From: Vibrio sp. D404a
Lineage (GTDB): Bacteria; Pseudomonadota; Gammaproteobacteria; Enterobacterales; Vibrionaceae
Reading direction: 5' to 3'
NCBI RefSeq assembly: GCF_030248535.1
Contig: NZ_JAHGAJ010000032.1
Location: forward strand, 1 to 54,739
DNA length: 54,739 nt
The notes beneath the pieces are model-generated. The model had not been told where the DNA came from, made no database searches, and worked only from the letters and a program-made list of their open reading frames with translations. A program made the translations under genes and the position numbers. Within the stretch, counting starts at the first letter, position 1, and each line of letters opens with the position of its first letter. Positions 1-7,970 of this stretch are shown here, piece by piece.

Positions 1-16
1 ATAAAGATTTGCTGTT
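1..16 (+). repeat. partial iteron at the origin edge
   Basis: The first 16 bases (ATAAAGATTTGCTGTT) match the 3' part of the 19-bp iterons near 54 kb. The right end reads into it if the molecule is circular, giving a slightly degenerate copy 150 bp before rep. This supports the view that the window is a whole circular plasmid opened inside its origin. Confidence 0.75.
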
Positions 17-173
17 ACCTTTCTGGGGTTTTTCTTCTAAGTTGCTGAAAATTAAGCCTTTAATTTCAAAAACACACCCGAGATCGCGTTTATGGTATAA
101 AAGTTTTCCGGCGTTTGACCTTTTAGAAAAACCGATCAATAGTATGCAATATAACCCTTAATCTGATTGATCG

Positions 174-929
174 ATGAAAACGCATTATCATAAAATTACT
201 CAATCAAATAGCCTCATCGAAGCGTCCTTCAACCTTAAGCTTCAAGAACGTCGGTTGATCTTGTTTGCTCTTAGTCGAGTGAAGAACCTGACAGAACATA
301 ACCTTGTGTTCGAGATATCTCCACCTGAGTACGCGAAGGTATTCGAGATCAACACTGACTCTAGTTACCGCGCTCTGCGTGAAACCGTGAACAGTCTTCG
401 TGATGAGAAGGTTTGGATTCACCAAGAGGACGGTACAAAGCTCGATATCAACTGGGTTACAGCTCGTGCTCAACATCCTGAAGGATTGGTGGCCATCAAG
501 CTCAATGAAGATTTACGCCCATACCTAGTTAACCTGCAGAAGAACTTCACTTCCTACGGTATCGAGAACATCGTAGCACTCAATCTCAAGCATTCGTTTC
601 GTATCTATGAGCTTCTGAAACAGTACGAGAGCATCGGTACGCGCTTGCTAGAGCTAGATTTCATTCGTGATCGTCTAATGCTCAGTAAGAGCTATGATGC
701 GTTTAAGCTGCTGCGCTCAAAGGTTATTGACCCGTGTGTGAAAGAGATTAACGAAAGCACCGATCTGCTTGTGAGTTATGTGCCAGTTAAGAGCGGTCGT
801 AAGATTGTGGCCCTGAACTTCACTATCAACAAGAACCCTGAACGTCAGAACGTTATCGAGATTGAACAAACCGATGACATGGGCGGTGATGAGTCTATCT
901 TTGATCTTGATAAAGCCATTCTTCGATGA
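174..929 (+). CDS. rep: Rep_3-family plasmid replication initiator
   Basis: Initiator that binds the iterons and opens the origin. The 251-aa protein has the typical N-terminus of the RepB/RepE/Pi family (NSLIEASFNLKLQERRLILF, about residues 12-31), which begins the first winged-helix domain. A second winged helix covers roughly residues 125-225 (SFRIYELLKQYE, then LRSKVIDPCVKEIN). Length is normal for the family. Iterons lie just upstream across the circular junction and no other initiator is present, so this gene should set plasmid replication and incompatibility. The start is the ATG at 174, which gives the expected N-terminus. Confidence 0.93.
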   Translation: MKTHYHKITQSNSLIEASFNLKLQERRLILFALSRVKNLTEHNLVFEISPPEYAKVFEINTDSSYRALRETVNSLRDEKVWIHQEDGTKLDINWVTARAQHPEGLVAIKLNEDLRPYLVNLQKNFTSYGIENIVALNLKHSFRIYELLKQYESIGTRLLELDFIRDRLMLSKSYDAFKLLRSKVIDPCVKEINESTDLLVSYVPVKSGRKIVALNFTINKNPERQNVIEIEQTDDMGGDESIFDLDKAILR

Positions 930-1030
930 ACCTACCAACATGGACAGAGGATATCTTTCACAAGCATCAACTTGGCTTTGAAGGTGTCCATCTCAAGTCG
1001 ATCATCTGGGAGCGATTTCAACGAGATTAA
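926..1030 (+). CDS. 34-aa ORF coupled to rep
   Basis: The start codon overlaps the rep stop as ATGA, the usual sign of translational coupling. The predicted peptide begins MNLPTWTEDIFHKHQLGF and ends WERFQRD. I do not recognise a family. It may be a small copy-control or accessory protein, or simply the tail of the rep transcript. Confidence 0.4.
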   Translation: MNLPTWTEDIFHKHQLGFEGVHLKSIIWERFQRD

Positions 1031-1077
1031 GCGAGACAACCACACGTATATAGAGCGTTATATTTAAGGAGCAAGTT

Positions 1078-1413
1078 TTGCCTCATTGTATTATTGAACA
1101 TTCATCACCTATCGAGCCAGTAGAGTTGAATCAGAAGGTGTTTATGGGGGCTCTAGAGTCGAATTTGTTTGAGCCAGATGGTAGCGATATAAAGGTTAGA
1201 AGTATCGCATATGAAAATTATCAAACGGGCTCTAACAAAGAGAACTTTATTCATGTAACTCTACGTATGCTTTCCGGGCGCAGCGAGCAGGACAAGTTAC
1301 TTTTGTCTAATAGTGTTATGTCTAAGCTGAAATCAATCCAGTTAGTCGGTGCTTCTTTAACGGTAGAGGTTGTCGATATAGACAGAAACAGCTATTCCAA
1401 GCAGGTAGTTTAA
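1078..1413 (+). CDS. 5-carboxymethyl-2-hydroxymuconate isomerase-like tautomerase (cassette gene)
   Basis: The 111-aa protein begins MPHCIIEHSS, the N-terminus of the CHMI branch of the tautomerase superfamily. After Met removal, Pro-1 acts as the catalytic base. The start is a TTG at 1078 preceded by AAGGAG; choosing it places Pro directly after the initiator, as the mechanism needs. It lies directly before a VCR-like attC site, so it is the gene of an integron cassette. Its substrate on this plasmid is unknown. No homoprotocatechuate pathway genes are nearby, so a true CHMI role is doubtful. Confidence 0.75.
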   Translation: MPHCIIEHSSPIEPVELNQKVFMGALESNLFEPDGSDIKVRSIAYENYQTGSNKENFIHVTLRMLSGRSEQDKLLLSNSVMSKLKSIQLVGASLTVEVVDIDRNSYSKQVV

Positions 1414-1415
1414 AT

Positions 1416-1538
1416 ATAACAATCTGTTTAAGAGTAATTCGCAACGCTTGGCATTTTTGCTATGCGTTGCGTTCTGTGTTTAAGGTGGTTTGCGGTAGCT
1501 TCGGTATTGCGTTGCTCACACCTAGCAAGGCGTTAAGC
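1416..1538. repeat. VCR-like attC site
   Basis: This roughly 120-bp site has the Vibrio attC architecture: TAACAATCTGTTTAAGAG at the left, CGCAACGC and GCGTTGC arms inside, and GGCGTTAAGC at the right, containing the core GTTRRRY as GTTAAGC. It separates the tautomerase and metallo-beta-lactamase-fold cassettes. No integrase gene is in the window, so the cassettes were probably captured from a chromosomal superintegron. Confidence 0.85.
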
Positions 1539-1570
1539 GTACACATCGGAACCGATGTCTAAAGGAAACT

Positions 1571-2416
1571 ATGAAAATAACAACATTAGTGGATAACACT
1601 CGGCTGGACGGTAGGCAAGATTTGGCTGTTGAGCGTGGGTTATCATTACATATTGAAACTGAATCATTGAATATACTATTTGATATGGGTGGAGGAGATA
1701 CGTTTTGTCAAAATGCGCCTCTACTAGGTGTTGATATCGAACGCGTTGATATTGCGGTTATATCGCATCGGCACCATGATCACTGTAATGGTGCTGTAGA
1801 TTTTGTTTCTCACAATTCTAAAGCCAACGTGTTTTTGAAAGATTGCGAAGAAAAAAACTACTATTTTCGTGCTTGTGGCTTCAAAAATGATGTTGGTATC
1901 AATACAGGTTTACTAAAAGACAGCTATGAGCGGCTTGTATTCGTTAACCAAACAACTGAAATTGCGCCGAATGTATTTGTTATTACTGATATAAGTACCA
2001 AACACGAAAAGCCAAAAGGAAACCGGTATCTATATACGCAATCTCAAAATGGATGGGAATCCGATACATTTGACCATGAATTACTACTAGTGATAAAAGA
2101 GCACGACGGTTTAGTTATATTTACTGGTTGTGCTCATAGTGGAGTTCTTAATATGGTTGACACTGCTGTTAGCTATTTTCCGAGTGAGAGAGTTAAAGCA
2201 GTCGTTGGGGGCTTTCACCTAGTTGGGTTGCCACTATTCGATAGTATCGGTGGGACTAAGCAAGACATCAAAGACCTTGGTCGCGCATTGTTACAATACC
2301 CCATTGATAAACTGTATACAGGGCACTGCACAGGTAAGAAGGCTTATGGTCTGCTAAAAGGAGTACTCGGAGAACGTTTAGAGGCAATCCCCACGGGAAG
2401 CTGTATTAATGTATAG
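1571..2416 (+). CDS. MBL-fold metallohydrolase (cassette gene)
   Basis: A 281-aa metallo-beta-lactamase-fold protein. The first metal-binding motif is SHRHHDHCNG (about residues 65-74, HxHxDH). The further metal ligands are probably in GCAHSGVLN (about 186), GGFHL (about 213) and YTGHCTG (about 249). This arrangement resembles the branch often annotated as 7,8-dihydropterin-6-methyl-4-aminobenzene phosphate synthase-like. The substrate is not predictable. AAGGA lies just upstream of the ATG. The gene lies between two attC sites, so it is an integron cassette. Confidence 0.82.
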   Translation: MKITTLVDNTRLDGRQDLAVERGLSLHIETESLNILFDMGGGDTFCQNAPLLGVDIERVDIAVISHRHHDHCNGAVDFVSHNSKANVFLKDCEEKNYYFRACGFKNDVGINTGLLKDSYERLVFVNQTTEIAPNVFVITDISTKHEKPKGNRYLYTQSQNGWESDTFDHELLLVIKEHDGLVIFTGCAHSGVLNMVDTAVSYFPSERVKAVVGGFHLVGLPLFDSIGGTKQDIKDLGRALLQYPIDKLYTGHCTGKKAYGLLKGVLGERLEAIPTGSCINV

Positions 2417-2500
2417 CGAAAAGTACGCTTAACAAGATGATTGGACTCCCCACCCCCAATCCGCCTATCTTTAAATAGGAAGTAACACGGGAGTCTGATT

Positions 2501-3529
2501 ATGAAAAATATCATTATTGGCGTTGATCTAGCCGCTAAGGTTATCCAAGTTTGCGTTTACGCAGATAAAAAGGTGCAATCTAATCGAGAAATGACACCGA
2601 AACAATTCAGCGCTTATCTCAGTAATCTGTCCCCCTCTCTGGTGGTGTTTGAAGCTTGTGCAAGCTCTAACTATTGGAACCAAATTGCCACATCTTTAGG
2701 CCACACTTCGAAGTTAATTTCCTCTCGTTTGGTTAAAGCGGTTCGTCAGAATCAAAAAACAGATAAGAATGACGCTTTAGCGATCATTCAAGCCTCACAG
2801 TTACCTGAAGTAACTTTCGTTTCTGGTAAGACGAATAGCCAACAGCAAGCGCAATCAATGCTGAAATTACGAGAACAAGCTGTTAAACAACGGACGGCAT
2901 TAAAAAATCAATTAATAGGATTGATGAGGGAGTTTAATCTTCCAGTTTCGAGAAACCATCAAGGCTTTACCCAATCGATAGAGCTGATTTTGGAAGACGC
3001 GGGCAATGAGCTAACAGTTGATTTTAGACATATGCTGAAAGTGTCACTCGACTTATATTTGGTTTTGTGCGAAGCAATTGATACTTATGATCATTCCCTT
3101 GATCAATGGATAAGGTCAATCCAAGAATGCCGAAAGTTAATGAAGATTGAAGGTATCGGGAAGTTAAACGCAATTCATTTATACATTGCTTTGGCATCAG
3201 GAGAACTTGGTCAGTTTAAAAAGGGAAAAGATGTTTCTGCTTGTATTGGCTTAACACCACTCCAACATTCTTCTGGTGGTAAAGCGAAGTTGGGACATAT
3301 TGATAAACGGAAAAACTCATCGTTGCGCAGTCTATTAATTACTGGCGCGATGGCTGTGGTTCAGCAAGTCGTAAAACGCGACGCTAAAACAAAGAAAGAG
3401 CAGTGGCTGCAAGCATTAGTAGTACGTAGAGGTAAAAAATGTGCAGCGGTCGCGTTGGCAAATAAAACAGTCCGTACCGCTTTTGCTATGCTTAAATCTG
3501 ATACGGAGTATAGAGCATCTATGCTCTGA
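2501..3529 (+). CDS. IS110/IS1111-family DEDD transposase
   Basis: The 342-aa recombinase has an N-terminal RuvC-like DEDD domain: IIGVDLAAKV near the start, VVFEACASSNYW near residue 49, and TDKNDALAI near residue 87. The C-terminal Tnp20 domain contains IEGIGKLNAIHLY and PLQHSSGGK, which carries the conserved serine. Length and domain order are normal, so it appears intact. Enzymes of this group are guided by an RNA made from the noncoding end of the element. Confidence 0.93.
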   Translation: MKNIIIGVDLAAKVIQVCVYADKKVQSNREMTPKQFSAYLSNLSPSLVVFEACASSNYWNQIATSLGHTSKLISSRLVKAVRQNQKTDKNDALAIIQASQLPEVTFVSGKTNSQQQAQSMLKLREQAVKQRTALKNQLIGLMREFNLPVSRNHQGFTQSIELILEDAGNELTVDFRHMLKVSLDLYLVLCEAIDTYDHSLDQWIRSIQECRKLMKIEGIGKLNAIHLYIALASGELGQFKKGKDVSACIGLTPLQHSSGGKAKLGHIDKRKNSSLRSLLITGAMAVVQQVVKRDAKTKKEQWLQALVVRRGKKCAAVALANKTVRTAFAMLKSDTEYRASML

Positions 3530-3706
3530 CAGTTTGACAAAATGAAGCGTAAGATAAAAGTTAGGTGATACAGAATAGTCGGAAGAGGAAAAGCTCGCTA
3601 ACAAGCATTGTACCCTGACAGCCGAAATTATCATTGAGCAGAGGTAGCTCCTCAATAGTAGCTCGTATATAAGCACGCGAATATCTATCGTTCTTTTTGT
3701 TGAAAC
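3530..3706 (+). ncRNA. candidate bridge RNA of the IS1111-group element
   Basis: The IS1111 group is reported to encode its bridge RNA in the right noncoding end, where this interval lies. It contains TAACAAGCATT (3599-3609), identical to the attC sequence obtained by joining the two flanks of the element (2430-2436 plus 3723-3726). It also contains ATATAAGCA (3667-3675), identical to the right IS-flank junction (3716-3724). Both matches fit guide loops, but the fold was not computed. Confidence 0.55.
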
Positions 3707-3800
3707 GGGGAGTCCATATAAGCATTTAAGAGTGATTCGCAACGCTTGCCGTTTTCGTTTCACTCAAAGTATAGGCAAGCGCCGCTCACACCTTAATGCG

Positions 3801-4035
3801 GCTACATGGATTCCCCCAGGCTGTCAAAGATCCGCTAAACTAATAGTGATTGGCTTTGGACTGCCGCTCTACATTCGGCCTACTTATCGACAAGTTCGTT
3901 TTTGTCGTGGCCATGATGACTTACGCGACTGCGGTGCCTTATTCGTTAGATGACATCAAGTGTGTCCGCCGCATTAACAGGCTCTCCGCAAGTGGTCTTA
4001 ACCTATCTCCATCATTAGCGTCTGCAACAATGGCT
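3801..4035. other. intergenic stretch after the split attC
   Basis: I see no convincing gene or signal here. Short open frames exist on both strands but lack start signals and recognisable content. It probably contains the remains of a further cassette fused to plasmid backbone. Confidence 0.4.
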
Positions 4036-4212
4036 TTAACTGTATTCACCATCTTTATGGTATTGCCAGAAGTAGTGTGTAGCTTCTTCTTTGGCTCTTT
4101 TCTTGTCTGTTGATGACGTTCCCCATAGACCTTTCTTGCAGTCATAGTGATGAATGCCATTCTTGAACTTGTAGATAGTATTGGCTTCAAATAGAGACTT
4201 CTCATCTCGCAT
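4036..4212 (-). CDS. 58-aa hypothetical protein, possibly 5'-truncated
   Basis: The peptide begins MRDEKSLFEANTIYKFKNG and ends FWQYHKDGEYS, with aromatic and charged composition typical of small phage or plasmid proteins. The frame stays open upstream for about 28 codons (to near 4297) without an ATG, so this may be the C-terminal part of a truncated gene. No family recognised. Confidence 0.35.
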   Translation of the reverse strand: MRDEKSLFEANTIYKFKNGIHHYDCKKGLWGTSSTDKKRAKEEATHYFWQYHKDGEYS

Positions 4213-4277
4213 TATCCCGACCGTTTGCCTTATCTTGTTCAGTTCATCGGGATCAACTCTATTTAGCGCCTCTTCTG

Positions 4278-4490
4278 ATGCAGGCTCTATTCAAACGAAT
4301 GTCGTGGTCAGTAGTAGGAGAACGGTTAGCTACTCGAATGCTTGTTAAGCAGCTAGAGAAGTTAACCAAGATGGACACGAACGATCTTGATGAAGCCTAC
4401 AAAGACAAGATGCTTGATGAGCTTTACACCAAGCGTCTAAAGGCAGCAAAGAAAAAGGAGAACTACTATGGCCCAGACGTACATATGTAA
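4278..4490 (+). CDS. 70-aa hypothetical helical protein, possibly N-truncated
   Basis: A charged, strongly helical product (KQLEKLTKMDTNDLDEAYKD, then KMLDELYTKRLKAAKKK). No ribosome binding site precedes 4278, so the beginning may have been lost when the cassette region joined the backbone. It overlaps the start of the zinc-ribbon gene at 4468, whose AAGGAG lies inside this gene, so the two were probably one operon. No family recognised. Confidence 0.45.
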   Translation: MQALFKRMSWSVVGERLATRMLVKQLEKLTKMDTNDLDEAYKDKMLDELYTKRLKAAKKKENYYGPDVHM

Positions 4491-4644
4491 TAAGTGCTAA
4501 CAAGAGATTGAGTTTGATGAAGTAGGGTATTTGGGCCCATCAAACCGCGATTCTACCTCATGCTCTCCGTTCATGTCTTTTGTCTGCATTTGTCATACCT
4601 GCGAAGAAGAATACCAGTCTTCCATCGACAATCCTTCTACATAA
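4468..4644 (+). pseudogene. small zinc-ribbon protein interrupted by TAA at codon 11
   Basis: Reading from the ATG at 4468 (AAAGGAG just upstream) gives MAQTYICNKC, then TAA at 4498-4500, then QEIEFDEVGYLGP and a second Cys pair in CICHTCEEEYQ, ending at 4644. The two CxxC knuckles would bind one zinc. The stop falls where Gln or Glu would fit, a one-base change from CAA or GAA. Either the gene is dead, or the stop is a sequencing error or is read through. Confidence 0.55.
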
Positions 4645-4686
4645 TTTTCTTCACAATTTAGCGCCCGACAAGGGCACTAAATGTTG

Positions 4687-4706
4687 TTAAGTTAGTGGTG
4701 ACTTAA
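4687..4706. promoter_or_regulatory. shared dyad operator
   Basis: TTAAGTTAGTGGTGACTTAA, a near-palindrome 18 bp upstream of the ATG at 4725. One of more than twenty copies of the plasmid-wide dyad TAAGTCAC-N2-GTGACTTA. Confidence 0.7.
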
Positions 4707-4724
4707 TAGCAATAGAGAAGTCAA

Positions 4725-5707
4725 ATGTCTGATACGGAACCAACTTGCAAAGTTGATCGGCTAACACTGCAAACACCATTACCGCATACACCATATTTTG
4801 GTTTTACCTATGACATTATTAGTGGTGAAAATGTCGAAGCAGAGGGTTCTACAACTGAACGAGGCTCTGCTCTAATTGACCTCCACGCTAATGCAGGAAA
4901 CCTTACGGCTAAATCACCTCGATTAGTGGCAATGTGTTTGTCACGGGCTATCAAAACACAATGCTCTATGCGTATTACGATGGTAGTGAAGAAGTAAAGG
5001 TTGAGTTCTTTGATGCTGACGACAACTTTTTAGAACCACATTTCAACTTTGTACCTTATGGAGAGAACGACCTTATGTTCTTTACTGAGGCAGCAAAGCG
5101 AGCATTTCCAAAAGATGAGCGCCTATCAGTCGCATTCTATAACGGAGATTCAATTTCCTACCTTTTGAGTCGAGCCCCGGATAGCCGTGATGCTAAGTTG
5201 AAGATTACATATGGTGGTAAAGAAGTCGTGATTGATAAAACGAGCTATACCAGTGAAGTAGGTGCTGTTGTCGGTACGCCTGATTACGGTATGCACTTGT
5301 CTAGGCTCTATGAAACAGATGCACAAGCTGAGGTCTATTTTCGAGATTGTATTAATACAAGCATGTTAGACCAAAATGCTGAGATTCCAGCCTACTGCTG
5401 TTTTGCGCACAAGATGGCTCCATCAGCGTTCAACGATCCAGAATTACCCCCAGTTCTGAATATTAACCAATATCTCTACGATCTAAGCATCAACATCAAA
5501 GAGTGCTCGGATGCCGAATATGCTCGAGTCAAAAATGTGATTGCCACATCTTACATCGCTCATGTTGAAGAGAACGGCAAGACAGTAGTGTTCGAGAAAG
5601 AAATTCCTTACGAAACGCTTACAGGCCATACGTGTGTTATGAAGCTTGCCTTCAATGACATCGAGTGGTTTGAGTTGGGCACTAAAGAAGACACCGTTGA
5701 GTGTTAA
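4725..5707 (+). pseudogene. hypothetical protein A of a tandem paralogous pair, frameshifted
   Basis: Two overlapping frames form one protein of about 327 aa. The first runs from ATG 4725 to about 4930 (ending TAKSPRLVA), and the second continues as VFVTGYQNTMLYAYYDGSEE to 5707. Restoring one A in the AA run near 4931 joins them (gca aat gtg). The C-terminus (INIKECSDAEYARV, then IPYETLTGH) matches the next gene (IYIKECSKTEFESL, LPYTTLTGH). No known family recognised. A shared operator lies upstream. Confidence 0.6.
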
Positions 5708-5736
5708 GAATTTGCGCTTTTTGGGGCGCTTTATGT

Positions 5737-5755
5737 TAAGTCATGACTGACTTAG
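5737..5755. promoter_or_regulatory. shared dyad operator
   Basis: TTAAGTCATGACTGACTTA, just before the ATG at 5762. It leaves only about 6 bases between the dyad and the start codon, so the leader must be very short or start inside the dyad. Confidence 0.65.
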
Positions 5756-5761
5756 GTAACT

Positions 5762-6929
5762 ATGATAGGCAAAAATAAGATTCAAATTGAGAGCATGAAA
5801 AGAAAAGACTGGATGTATTCAAAAGTGTTTGGTTCTTACCAAAGCTATGATGACAGCATTTTTTATACTGACTCAATATCTATGGCAATGTATGAGCTTG
5901 TATATGACAACATGTACAAACATAAACCTACATTAGTAGGTAATACTTGGTGTATAAACAATCCAGATTACTGCGCATTGACATACACAAACGAAAATGA
6001 AGAGTACGATACAGTTACAGTAAAAAGCAAAGATAAGGTGTTGTTTGAGTTTTCCATTTACCAAGACTCTGATTATTTTGATCTTGATATTCTAATTAAC
6101 TTGATTAAAAGGCATATTGTCTCTCCAGAACCTTTTCGATATCAGCTTTACTCCTATCCATTTTATAGCTATGTAGCACTCGTTAGAATGACTATGGATT
6201 GCTTTGATGAAGTAACTGTGGTGTATAAAGATCAAATTGAAACAGTAGTAAAATCAGAACTTACTAAACGAGTAGGACGTCAATATACTACTGAATATAC
6301 AAAGGGTAACGAATTTAATGAGTTACCGCATCATACTCTTTGGACATTATCAGATGAAAACTTCTATGAGACCGAAGCTGATTTCATGGATTACTATAAT
6401 GATGTAGTACAAAATCAAATGAAGAAAAGGGATGGCAAAGTAACTGCTCACTGTGCCTATGCGGATGATATACATCCAGATTCGTTGGCTGACAAAGAAG
6501 TGATTTTTATCGGGGGGTGTAAATACTGTCTATAAAGACCATAATTTTTGTCATAACATTGAAGACTGCGGTTACGAAGACTTCATCCAATCCTATTACA
6601 GACCAATCTACATTAAAGAATGTAGTAAGACCGAATTTGAAAGCCTTCAAGAGAAGCTCACGTTAGAGTATGCTGACTTCCTAAAGACTAATACTTCGGA
6701 TGATGTGTTTGAAACAGTTCTGCCATATACAACACTCACTGGACATTTTAACAAGCTCCATATTGCTTTCTATCAACTCGACTACCTTCAATTTCACCCT
6801 TATGTACCGCTAGAAGGGGTAAAGCCAGAAGATCCGATTGATGGTTCAGATGGTGATGACTTAGTTGATGGTAAGCCAGATTATGGTAATCCTGATGATG
6901 AAAGTGAAGTGACTTTCGGCAATTTATAG
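5762..6929 (+). pseudogene. hypothetical protein B of a tandem paralogous pair, frameshifted
   Basis: The first frame runs from 5762 to the TAA at 6535 (ending FIGGCKYCL). Skipping one base in the six-G run near 6511-6516 continues the other frame as GGVNTVYKDHNFCHNIEDCG to 6929, giving about 388 aa. It is a paralogue of the preceding gene. Its tail (KPEDPIDGSDGDDLVDGKPD) is the same Asp/Pro-rich module used in the repeat lipoprotein at 30.5-34.3 kb. Function unknown; a surface or virion role is possible. Confidence 0.6.
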
Positions 6930-6949
6930 TTAAAAACCAACTACGCAAA

Positions 6950-6974
6950 AGCTCTCATAAATGAGGGCTTTTTT
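6950..6974 (+). terminator. Rho-independent terminator
   Basis: AGCTCTCAT-AA-ATGAGGGCT followed by TTTTTTG, placed 20 bp after the stop of the frameshifted gene. Confidence 0.8.
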
Positions 6975-7020
6975 GCTTTTTTGTGAACTAGTTTGTATAT
7001 GTTTTTGGCTTGCGCAACTT

Positions 7021-7039
7021 CGCATTATACCCATTATGT
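7021..7039 (+). repeat. left copy of a 19-bp inverted repeat
   Basis: CGCATTATACCCATTATGT. The exact reverse complement is at 7864-7882, so the pair flanks the tail-like gene at 7089-7787 with its promoter and terminator. A third, degenerate copy lies at 7898-7914. Confidence 0.8.
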
Positions 7040-7088
7040 TAGATAGCTAAGTTTATGAAATATAAGGATTTAATGACTGTGTATCACT

Positions 7089-7787
7089 ATGATCCAAGAA
7101 TTAAATGATAATGAAAGTGTCGAAAATCAAAGTTTAGATCAAAATTTTAATGATAGCGAGAGAAAGTTACCTGATTCTGGCGCGCTATCTATGTCTCAAG
7201 TTAACGTAGAGCTTGGTCACACTAGTAACCGACCAATATCACTTGGTCAAGCTGACGTTCGAGCATTGGCTGGTAAACCATCAGGCCCTATTTCATTTGC
7301 GGATTTACGAGGCAAAAGTTCTTCTCTGTTGCAAACGAACTTAGTTGGAGATATTAAAAATGATAACTGTGGTAACCCTAATGCACCTGTAGGGAGTCTA
7401 TGGACTGGGTATATTCGTTATGACCGTACTGATATTCCTTGGTCACCACTCGGTTCAATCGGCAAAAATACTTTTAAAGATTCAGCTGGTAGAACGAGAA
7501 CAATTATCGCTTGTACCATGAATAAATCGACGAACTCCGGCGCAGCGTGTGAACACGCTCCAATGAACATGCGACTAGAGCTTAACCAGATAAAGTCAAA
7601 CAGTGGTTGGACCAAGCTAACAATACAAGGCACTGACTCCAATAATAATACTAAAAAATATGTTTTCACAAGAACCGCTATGACGTTTTCAACTGAGATT
7701 ATTTACAACAGTAAAGTTGATCGTTGGGAAAAAGAATTGACGAAAGAAGATGGTCTTGTAGGTAGTTGGGAAGTGACCATAGAATAA
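7089..7787 (+). CDS. phage tail fibre or virion-like protein
   Basis: The 232-aa protein has the segment LSMSQVNVELG, then ISLGQADVRALAGKPSGPIS and FADLRGKSS (about residues 36-79), a block common in phage tail and tail fibre proteins. A distinct 150-aa C-terminal domain follows. It is a paralogue of the convergent gene at 7971-8627, sharing both domains. No strong ribosome binding site precedes 7089. An 11-codon ORF starting at 7073 behind AAGGA overlaps the start and may couple translation. Role on a plasmid is unclear; it may come from a phage-plasmid ancestor. Confidence 0.7.
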   Translation: MIQELNDNESVENQSLDQNFNDSERKLPDSGALSMSQVNVELGHTSNRPISLGQADVRALAGKPSGPISFADLRGKSSSLLQTNLVGDIKNDNCGNPNAPVGSLWTGYIRYDRTDIPWSPLGSIGKNTFKDSAGRTRTIIACTMNKSTNSGAACEHAPMNMRLELNQIKSNSGWTKLTIQGTDSNNNTKKYVFTRTAMTFSTEIIYNSKVDRWEKELTKEDGLVGSWEVTIE

Positions 7788-7800
7788 AGATAGGAACAAA

Positions 7801-7828
7801 AAGCCGTATCAAGAGATACGGCTTTTTA
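7801..7828 (+). terminator. Rho-independent terminator
   Basis: GCCGTATC-AAGA-GATACGGC followed by TTTTTAT, 15 bp after the tail-like gene. Confidence 0.88.
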
Positions 7829-7863
7829 TATGAAACTGCTGATCAAAAAATGATCTTAGTTTT

Positions 7864-7914
7864 ACATAATGGGTATAATGCGATCCTTCAAAAATCTTGC
7901 GTTATACCCATTCC
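7864..7914. repeat. right copy of the 19-bp inverted repeat, plus hairpin
   Basis: ACATAATGGGTATAATGCG (7864-7882) is the exact inverse of 7021-7039. An 11-bp part, AATGGGTATAA, also pairs with TTATACCCATT at 7903-7913, forming a local hairpin. This could be a MITE-like end or an inversion site. Confidence 0.7.
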
Positions 7915-7970
7915 TTTTCAAAGCCATTGAAGCAAAAAAAGGGACTCAAATCAAAGGCTTTTATTACTTG

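Larger units (their letters stand above)
2437..3719 (+). mobile_element. IS1111-group (IS110 family) insertion sequence in attC
   Basis: The element carries a DEDD transposase, has a short left end (about 60 bp) and a long noncoding right end (about 190 bp). Subterminal inverted repeats TGGACTCCCC (2442-2451) and GGGGAGTCCA (3707-3716) are seen. Subterminal repeats and a long right end are typical of the IS1111 group, some of which target attC sites. Only AG or AAG is shared by both flanks, so there is no classical target duplication. Confidence 0.88.
2430..3800. repeat. second attC site, split by an IS
   Basis: The left fragment is TAACAAG at 2430-2436. The remainder starts at about 3720 with AAGCATTTAAGAGTG followed by TTCGCAACGCTTGCC and ends near CTCACACCTTAATGCG. 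Joined, it aligns with the attC at 1416-1538 (TAACAA, TTTAAGAGT, TTCGCAACGCTTG). The final GTTRRRY core is not evident, so the right end may be degenerate. Confidence 0.75.
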
